Source of the DNA: Lysinibacillus macroides
Lineage (GTDB): Bacteria; Bacillota; Bacilli; Bacillales_A; Planococcaceae
Reading direction: 5' to 3'
Assembly: GCF_001281525.1 (NCBI RefSeq)
Contig: NZ_LGCI01000006.1
Coordinates: forward strand, 151,558-215,557
DNA length: 64,000 nt
Under the pieces are notes generated by a model that worked only from the letters and a program-made list of their open reading frames with translations, was not told the origin of the DNA and did not search any database. Of this stretch, positions 58,336 through 64,000 are shown piece after piece. Within the stretch, counting starts at the first letter, position 1. Every line of letters starts with the position of its first letter. The translations under genes and the position numbers were made by a program.

Positions 58336-59039
58336 TACAGCTCACCTGCACTTAATATAAAACGATAGCCTGCACCACGCACAGTTTCGATGGTTGATTT
58401 TATATCATAATCCGCTAATTTTTTGCGTACGCGTGTCATATTAACATTCAGCGTATTCTCATCGACAAATGCCTGATCATCCCACAGCTCCTCCAGTAGT
58501 TGCTCGCGTGTAACCACCTTTGGCGCATTGCCCATTAAAAGCTCCAATATAATACACTCTTTTTTCTGGAGAGGAATGGCTAAATCATTTTTATGTAATT
58601 CCATCCTTTCTAAATGAAGAATAAGCTGTCCTTGCTTAATTGTTCGCTCCTCCTGTTTTGCTGCATACTCACCATATGTACGACGCAAATGACTACGAAT
58701 TTTAGCCAACACAATCTCATAGTTAAATGGCTTTGTAATAAAATCATCGCCACCATTTTCAAGCGCAAAAATTTGGTCCATTTCTCCAGAACGTGCAGAA
58801 ATAAAAATAATTGGACATGTTGTATGCTGACGTAGCTGACGGCACCAATAATAGCCATCATAGGCAGGTAAATTTATATCAAGCAGCACCATATGTGGAT
58901 TAAATGCTGTAAACTCTTCAATAAGATGATCAAATTTTTGAATGGTTTCAACCTCGTATTGATATTTTCTAAGTGTTTCCGCTAGTAATGAAGCGATCTT
59001 CACATCATCTTCAACGATAAATATTCGATGCTTTTCCAT
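58335..59039 (-). CDS. OmpR-type response regulator (BceR type)
   Basis: 234 residues: receiver domain 1-120 with phospho-Asp in HMVLLDINLPAYDGYYWC near 53 and KPFNYEIVLAKIRSHLR; winged-helix output domain 135-234 (VTREQLLEELWDDQAFVDENT). ATG at 59039 after AAAGGAG; a 4-codon longer GTG start overlaps that site. First gene of the operon RR-HK-unknown-ATPase-permease. Confidence 0.95.
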   Translation of the reverse strand: MEKHRIFIVEDDVKIASLLAETLRKYQYEVETIQKFDHLIEEFTAFNPHMVLLDINLPAYDGYYWCRQLRQHTTCPIIFISARSGEMDQIFALENGGDDFITKPFNYEIVLAKIRSHLRRTYGEYAAKQEERTIKQGQLILHLERMELHKNDLAIPLQKKECIILELLMGNAPKVVTREQLLEELWDDQAFVDENTLNVNMTRVRKKLADYDIKSTIETVRGAGYRFILSAGEL

Positions 59040-59072
59040 ATTGATTAGCACTCCTTTCTTTACTATATTGTA

Positions 59073-59112
59073 TCAAAAAAAGGTTCGACGACATAATTGT
59101 CAGCGAACCTTT
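59073..59112 (-). terminator. Terminator of lplJ
   Basis: AAAGGTTCG pairs with CGAACCTTT with an inner TGACAAT/ATGTCG pairing, then TTTTTTGAT on the minus strand. Confidence 0.82.
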
Positions 59113-59135
59113 CGTCAAAAAAACCTTTATTTTCC

Positions 59136-60128
59136 TTAATAAATTAATTGTAAAAAGTCCTCAGTTGAAATTCCGCCAAAATATGTAGGAATATCAATAT
59201 CTGCTAATGCCTTAGCAATAGCGGCCCTGTCGTAGTTGGTCCCAACTAAGCGCTGTTCTATATCAGCTATATCGCCTACACCGAAGAAATCACCAAAAAT
59301 ATGTGCCTCTTCAATTACACCATGGTTGACTTCGAGACGAATATCAATACCACCCGATGGGAAGCGGTGTGTTTTTTGAATATTGAAGCGTGGCGATTTA
59401 CCATAGTTCCACTCCCATGTTTGATAGCGCTCCGCCGATAACTTATGAATATTTGCCCAATCTTCCTCAGTCAGCTCATAATAACGGATATTTTCTTCTC
59501 CACCAAAAATAGATTTTAAAATTTCGAGACGGAATTCTTCAATTGTCATTTTTTCTTGCAAAAACTCAGAAATATTGGCAACTCGTGAGCGAATGGATTT
59601 AATACCCTTCGATTCAATTTTATCCTTTTTCACCTTTAGGGCTGAAACAACCGCATCAATTTCTGTATCAAACATCAAAGTACCATGACTAAACATGCGA
59701 CCCTTTGTTGAAAACTGTGCGTTGCCCGACACCTTGCGCCCCTCTGCTAAAATATCATTGCGCCCTGAGAGCTCTGCATTGACACCCATTTTTGCCAGCG
59801 CATCAACAACCGGCTGTGTGAATTTTTTATAATTCATAAAGCTATCGCCATCATCATTTGTAATAAAGCTAAAGTTAAGATTCCCTAAATCATGATAAAC
59901 AGCTCCACCACCTGAAAGGCGTCGTACAACAATAATACCATTATCCTCTACATAGTCTGTATTGATTTCTTCAATCGTATTTTGATTTTTACCAATGATA
60001 ATGGCAGGCTGATTAATGTAAAAAAGCAATACCGGTTCCTTCTCAACATCCATTGTTTTTAATAAATACTCCTCAATAGCAAGGTTAATGCGTGGGTCAT
60101 GGATCCCTTTATTATCAACGAAAATCAT
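59136..60128 (-). CDS. lplJ: Lipoate-protein ligase
   Basis: 330 residues; attaches lipoate to E2 and GcvH lipoyl domains using ATP. BPL/LplA core with VVRRLSGGGAVYHDLGNLNF near 72-90 and the catalytic Lys region KVSGNAQFSTKGRMFSHGT near 133-150; C-terminal accessory domain about 245-330. AGGAGGAAA before the ATG. Divergent from yhfH, as in Bacillus subtilis. Confidence 0.95.
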   Translation of the reverse strand: MIFVDNKGIHDPRINLAIEEYLLKTMDVEKEPVLLFYINQPAIIIGKNQNTIEEINTDYVEDNGIIVVRRLSGGGAVYHDLGNLNFSFITNDDGDSFMNYKKFTQPVVDALAKMGVNAELSGRNDILAEGRKVSGNAQFSTKGRMFSHGTLMFDTEIDAVVSALKVKKDKIESKGIKSIRSRVANISEFLQEKMTIEEFRLEILKSIFGGEENIRYYELTEEDWANIHKLSAERYQTWEWNYGKSPRFNIQKTHRFPSGGIDIRLEVNHGVIEEAHIFGDFFGVGDIADIEQRLVGTNYDRAAIAKALADIDIPTYFGGISTEDFLQLIY

Positions 60129-60186
60129 AGTTTACGTTTCCTCCTTCACAAAATATCCATATTTATTTTAACGTAAATTAGGCATT

Positions 60187-60215
60187 TTGTGTTGACGAAA
60201 ACCATCTGTTATAAT
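60187..60215 (+). promoter_or_regulatory. Promoter of yhfH
   Basis: TTGTGT (60187-60192), 17-base spacer, TATAAT (60210-60215), 58 bases before the ATG. Confidence 0.6.
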
Positions 60216-60272
60216 ACACTATGAAATATCGAAACAGTAATAGTACAGATGAACTTAAAGGAGGCGTCCACA

Positions 60273-60398
60273 ATGTTAGAAAATGTAGTTGAATTTTTCA
60301 AAAACTTACCTGCAAAGCAGTGTACTGAATGCGGTGAAAAAATGGAAGAACAAAGCGAATGCTACAGCAACACTTGTGAAAATTGCAACCACCTATAA
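60273..60398 (+). CDS. yhfH: YhfH-like small zinc-ribbon protein, 41 aa
   Basis: ATG at 60273 after AAAGGAGGCG, stop at 60396-60398. Two Cys pairs, CTECGEKM near 17 and CYSNTCENCNHL at the C-terminus, look like a small zinc ribbon. Similar in length and pattern to Bacillus YhfH, and next to lplJ as there. Role unknown. Confidence 0.85.
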   Translation: MLENVVEFFKNLPAKQCTECGEKMEEQSECYSNTCENCNHL

Positions 60399-60499
60399 GC
60401 ATTTGCCTATTCTGTAATTGTCATATACGTGCCCCACACGTAACAACTATGACACCCCTCATCATTTCTATGATGAACCCTTAATTAAATCTCTTACAC

Positions 60500-60545
60500 T
60501 TATAAAGCTCCAGCTGATACGCTCATATCAGCTGGAGCTTTATGT
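60500..60545 (+). terminator. Strong terminator after yhfH
   Basis: ATAAAGCTCCAGCTGATA pairs with TATCAGCTGGAGCTTTAT over 18 bp. From 60546 to 60730 no feature was seen. Confidence 0.88.
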
Positions 60546-60730
60546 TGGCGAAGTCAGCTTTTCCGCCGTAAGTCACGATTTTAACTGTTTATTCTATTGC
60601 CATTTATATATCCTCAGCTCCTGTCATAGCAAAAACAGTTTTGAACTGAACCCCTCATTAATAGACCTTTTCAGTTTATTCACTTGCTCCTTGATATTCC
60701 ATAGATTCCCTTATTTGGATATTAATCCAT

Positions 60731-60766
60731 AAAAAGCACTCATCGTCTGTTGGATGAGTGCTTTCT
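60731..60766 (-). terminator. Terminator of the YhgE/Pip gene
   Basis: AAAGCACTCATC pairs with GATGAGTGCTTT, flanked by A and T runs. Confidence 0.88.
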
Positions 60767-60770
60767 TGTT

Positions 60771-62960
60771 TTAGTTTTCTTCAGCTACTTGAGAGTAACG
60801 TTTAGTGTGAAGTAACATGAAATAACCAAATGTGATGGCTAAGAATGCTACTAAGAAGCCAGCTAGAACCCCATAGTTTTGCATTAAGAATGAGGTATCG
60901 CCAGTAGAAATGCTTGATTTAAATGCTTGAACCGTATATGTCATCGGCAATAACTTGTTAAATACTTGCAATGGTGATGGAATTAATTCTAGTGGGAACG
61001 TACCTGCACTCGTTGTTAATTGTAAAATTAGCACAACAATTGCCATGAAACGTCCTGGATCACCAAAGATCGAAACAAGCATTTGAATTAAGGCTAAAAA
61101 TACATAGCTTGTTAGTAATGCAGTTAAGATAAAGTAGCCCATGCTATTCACTTCGAGCCCTAGACCCCATTTAACAATGACTACCGTTAGTAATGTTTGC
61201 ACTAAACCTACAACTGCTAACACCGTCACTTTACTTGTAAACCAAGAGGCTCCATTTTTTGGACGAATAGCTGGTTCAACAAGTGGGAACACAATCGAAA
61301 TTAATAATGCCCCTACAAATAAGCCAAGAGAAATAAAGTACGGTGCAAAACCTGTACCATAGTTCGGCACATGGTTGACAGACTCTTTTTCAACTTCTAC
61401 TGGGCTACCGACCATATCATACGTGTCTTCATTTGCTTTTACTTCATTTGCCTTTTCACTTGCCTCGCCTAGTTTGCTAGATAAAGTAGACGTACCATCT
61501 GCAAGCTCTGTAGACCCTTCTGCAAGTGTTGCCGAGCCTTGTGCTAGCTCACCTGATTTAGATGCAAGTGTAGATGTACCTTGATTTAAAGTTGTTGTAC
61601 CATTTGTTAGCTCATTTAAACCTGCTGCTAATGTTTGAGAACCTGTCACTGCTGTATTTACACCCGCATGTAATTCTCCTAGTTTTGCAGCTAATGTTGC
61701 ATTCCCCGCTTGTAAACTTTTTGCACCTTCCATTAAAGCATTGCTTTTTGCGGTTAATGCATTTGCGCCTGCTAGTACTTCTGCCTGGCCTGCTGCAATT
61801 TGACTTGCACCAGCGCTTACTTGATTAGCCCCAACTTGTAATTGTTCTGCCCCTGCAGATAAAGAGCTTAAGCCATTATGCACACCTGCACTACCCGCCT
61901 GCAATTCTGCTAAAGTTTGCTTTAAGACGGCCGCCTGCTCTTCAGGCATTGTCGCCATCATATCCTGTAGCTGGTTGGATAAAGCAGTAATTCCTGCTTC
62001 TACTTTGGCAGAGCCTTCTGTCAGTTGGTTTGCTGCACCGTTTAGGGCACCTGCATTTTCAGCAATAGAGGCTGCACCTGTACTAATTTGTTGCTGTTTA
62101 TCATGTAAAGTTGTTAAGCCTGCGCCTACTTTTGCAACACCTTGTGTATATTGTGATAACCCCTGTTCAAGGCTCGTTGCTCCATTTGCAGCTTGCTGTG
62201 CACCCCGTTGTAATTGAACAGTACCATCTTGTAGTTTGACTAAACCACTAGATAAGTCATTCGCGCCTTTTGCAGCATCTCCCGCACCCTTTGTTAATTT
62301 ATCTGTACCATTTGATAATTCGACTGTGCTTGATGCTAACTGTTCAAGATAGCCTTTTAAATCCTTTGCACCATCCGCTACTTTTTTAGCACCTTCATCT
62401 AGTTTATTCGAGCCATCTGCTGCCTCTGTAAAGCCCTCACCCATTGTTGCAATGGAATCGAATAATTTTTCAGCATAAGTCGCTGATACTTGAGAATTTA
62501 CTTCAGCACGTACACGATCCATCGCAGTCTCACCAATTTGTGCACCTAAGAAGTTTAGCCCCTCGTTAGGGATGTAGTTCATCACTAATTTTGATGGTTT
62601 GTCTTCTAGTAGTGTTGTGGCATGCTCAGAGAAATTTGCTGGAATTTCTAAAATCATATAATAATCTCTGCCATTTAACCCTTTTTCAGCCTCATCCTTT
62701 GACACTTCTATAAAGTTAAACTGCTCACTATCTATCAACTTATCAACTAAGGTATCTCCTAAGTCTAATTGAACGCCATCCATTTCAGCACCAGCATCTT
62801 CATTGACAACAGCTACTGGCAAATTAGGCAATCCCTCATAAGGGTCCCAAAATGCCCATAAAAACATGCCTGCATACATCACTGGAATAAATAAAACAGC
62901 GATAATAGAAATAAGCATTTTTTTGGTTTTCAAGATTTTTAGCCATTCAGCTTTAATCAT
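60771..62960 (-). CDS. YhgE/Pip-family membrane protein with long repeat domain
   Basis: 729 residues. One N-terminal membrane helix (about 15-38), an external part with a YhgE domain (45-170), a long run (about 170-510) of approximate 7- and 11-residue repeats (LxxGxxxLxxGxxxL, e.g. LSSGLVKLQDGTVQLQRGAQ) likely forming an extended coiled structure, and about five C-terminal membrane helices (540-725) of ABC-2 type. Family members include phage infection protein and ESX/type VII-linked Esa-like proteins. Regulated with the TetR gene upstream through shared operators. Confidence 0.92.
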   Translation of the reverse strand: MIKAEWLKILKTKKMLISIIAVLFIPVMYAGMFLWAFWDPYEGLPNLPVAVVNEDAGAEMDGVQLDLGDTLVDKLIDSEQFNFIEVSKDEAEKGLNGRDYYMILEIPANFSEHATTLLEDKPSKLVMNYIPNEGLNFLGAQIGETAMDRVRAEVNSQVSATYAEKLFDSIATMGEGFTEAADGSNKLDEGAKKVADGAKDLKGYLEQLASSTVELSNGTDKLTKGAGDAAKGANDLSSGLVKLQDGTVQLQRGAQQAANGATSLEQGLSQYTQGVAKVGAGLTTLHDKQQQISTGAASIAENAGALNGAANQLTEGSAKVEAGITALSNQLQDMMATMPEEQAAVLKQTLAELQAGSAGVHNGLSSLSAGAEQLQVGANQVSAGASQIAAGQAEVLAGANALTAKSNALMEGAKSLQAGNATLAAKLGELHAGVNTAVTGSQTLAAGLNELTNGTTTLNQGTSTLASKSGELAQGSATLAEGSTELADGTSTLSSKLGEASEKANEVKANEDTYDMVGSPVEVEKESVNHVPNYGTGFAPYFISLGLFVGALLISIVFPLVEPAIRPKNGASWFTSKVTVLAVVGLVQTLLTVVIVKWGLGLEVNSMGYFILTALLTSYVFLALIQMLVSIFGDPGRFMAIVVLILQLTTSAGTFPLELIPSPLQVFNKLLPMTYTVQAFKSSISTGDTSFLMQNYGVLAGFLVAFLAITFGYFMLLHTKRYSQVAEEN

Positions 62961-62985
62961 AAAATATTCTCACTCCTAAACATTT

Positions 62986-63008
62986 TGACCAAAAACGTCA
63001 TTCGGTCA
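62986..63008 (-). promoter_or_regulatory. Operator upstream of the YhgE/Pip gene
   Basis: TGACC-N13-GGTCA, an inverted repeat 26 bases before the gene; identical half-sites and spacing lie in front of tetR. Confidence 0.7.
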
Positions 63009-63093
63009 TTTTTGGTTAAAAAAATAAACACTCTCTATATTTTTGAAAAAAAGAGCACTCGATTCGATACTTTAACACGTTTTTTATATCGAA

Positions 63094-63666
63094 TCAAGTT
63101 AAAATTAATCCTCGAAAAATCGTTTCCTTAAATAAATCAAGAATCTTTTCCTCAGGGATAGTCTCACCATGTAACTCGTACCAATCCACAACAAATGCAA
63201 GATATGCCTTTAATAATAAATAACTCACAAGTTCTGCATCACAGTTCCTAATCTCACCTTTTTTAATACGTCGCTGGATTAACTCAGTAACATACGATAA
63301 AATTTCAGTCTCAATGCGTAAAAGAACCTGTTTAACTGCTGGTGTACGTAATTCCTTTTCTTCCTCTATTAACTTTGCAAACAAAAGATGTTTTTCGCGG
63401 AATTGTAGCATTTTCATTAAAGCATTATGTGCATTATCCATAAAGCTTGCTGATGCATCCAATACTGCATCCGCTTCTGCCTTCATTTCCCGTACAAGTG
63501 ACATAGCAATCTCTTGAAATAAGATTTCTTTATTTGCAAAAAATGTATAAATCGTACCTTTACCAACATTCGCTATTTTTGCCACTTGCTCCATCGTTGT
63601 TGCCTTATAGCCAAACAATGTGAAGGATTTGGTAGCTGCTTCAAGAATTTCCTGCCTACGATCCAT
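63094..63666 (-). CDS. TetR-family regulator
   Basis: 190 residues; HTH in residues 8-54 (TMEQVAKIANVGKGTIYTFFANKEILFQEI) and a helical ligand domain. ATG at 63666 after AAAGGAT-like sequence. Sits directly upstream of the yhgE gene on the same strand; the two have the same operator, so it should repress both. Inducer unknown. Confidence 0.93.
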   Translation of the reverse strand: MDRRQEILEAATKSFTLFGYKATTMEQVAKIANVGKGTIYTFFANKEILFQEIAMSLVREMKAEADAVLDASASFMDNAHNALMKMLQFREKHLLFAKLIEEEKELRTPAVKQVLLRIETEILSYVTELIQRRIKKGEIRNCDAELVSYLLLKAYLAFVVDWYELHGETIPEEKILDLFKETIFRGLILT

Positions 63667-63720
63667 TCATAACATCCTTTCCTGCTAGGTTATGTACAGC
63701 TGAATAGTACCTTTAAAAAA

Positions 63721-63743
63721 TGACCAGAAAACCATTTCGGTCA
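63721..63743 (-). promoter_or_regulatory. Operator upstream of tetR
   Basis: TGACC-N13-GGTCA, inverted repeat, same 23-bp form as at 62986-63008; also shares ATTTCGGTCAT/ATTCGGTCATTT context. Confidence 0.7.
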
Positions 63744-63786
63744 TCTAGTCATTATCATATTTCAATTTTAACCAAAATGCAAGCCC

Positions 63787-64000
63787 TTAATGATGATTTT
63801 TTTCATCTTTTTCTTGCTCACCATGTTCGTCCTTATCAGTAGTATCATGATTGTGCTCCATCATGTTATGATCCATGCTATTATCCTTTTCATCCTCTGG
63901 CAAGACCTGTGTCATATCTGGGCTGCCTGCAATAATTTGTTGCTTTGGCATATTGTGTACCCCGTTTGCTGTTGTATGTGCATACATATAATAAACCCCA
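63787..64000 (-). CDS. C-terminal part of a gene with a His/Asp-rich tail (partial, runs off right edge)
   Basis: The frame is open to base 64000, so the gene probably begins outside the window, although an ATG at 63987 exists. The end contains VHNMPKQQIIAGSPDMTQVL and then a low-complexity acidic, His- and Met-rich tail (DHNMMEHNHDTTDKDEHG, NHH at the end), a type of tail seen in metal-binding or envelope proteins. No domain is recognisable. No terminator was found between it and tetR. Confidence 0.6.
   Translation of the reverse strand, partial: GVYYMYAHTTANGVHNMPKQQIIAGSPDMTQVLPEDEKDNSMDHNMMEHNHDTTDKDEHGEQEKDEKNHH

Overview
The window comes from the chromosome of a low-GC, endospore-forming Gram-positive. 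The genes match Bacillus synteny blocks (smpB-rnr-est-secG; cggR-gap-pgk-tpiA-gpmI-eno; nudix-rapZ-yvcK-whiA-crh beside clpP; trxB-yvcD; the his operon; hprK-lgt-ppaX-yvoF), a spore-coat protein is present, and TTG/GTG starts and AT-rich spacers are common. The overall look is that of Lysinibacillus or a close relative. This is my inference from gene order and protein similarity by memory; no database was searched.

Left edge (1-3.8 kb) is accessory. It holds the N-terminal part of a DUF4145-like protein running off the edge, a degenerate IS3-family element with long inverted repeats, a programmed-frameshift heptamer and a broken orfB, gene remnants, then the tmRNA gene ssrA with its promoter, and a 111-bp tandem repeat. 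3.8-8 kb is the smpB/rnr/est/secG block. 8-14.3 kb is a mixed region: a transglutaminase-like lipoprotein, an IS110-family transposase with a large structured non-coding upstream region (a candidate bridge RNA), a secreted alkaline phosphatase with an unexplained hairpin leader, a 41-bp minisatellite and a soluble chemoreceptor.

14.4-21.8 kb is the central glycolytic cluster under CggR, with a recognisable CggR operator and promoter. 21.9-28.5 kb has small proteins, a divergent MocR-regulator/EamA-exporter pair, a secreted S9 peptidase behind a strong promoter with a 19-bp palindrome, a CotF-like coat protein and tRNA-Arg(CCG). 28.7-36.1 kb has clpP (CtsR-type operator), crh, whiA, yvcK, rapZ, a Nudix gene, trxB and a TPR gene.

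36.2-41.9 kb is the histidine operon hisZ-G-D-B-H-F-I, which notably lacks hisA. Upstream of it lies a 400-bp AT-rich spacer with several Fur-box-like repeats and a 67-aa cysteine-containing protein of unknown function. 42.8-46.3 kb is yvoF-ppaX-lgt-hprK and a cytochrome c551. HprK acts on HPr and Crh, so hprK and crh form one carbon-control circuit within the window.

The right third carries a YitT protein, a degenerate EAL-HDOD protein, a GntR/ABC-transporter operon with its own operator, DedA, an acyl-CoA ligase, a Bce-type peptide-sensing module (response regulator, kinase, an extra unknown protein, ATPase, permease), lplJ with divergent yhfH, and a YhgE/Pip membrane protein with a TetR regulator. 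The yhgE and tetR upstream regions share an identical operator architecture. A His-rich C-terminus enters from the right edge.
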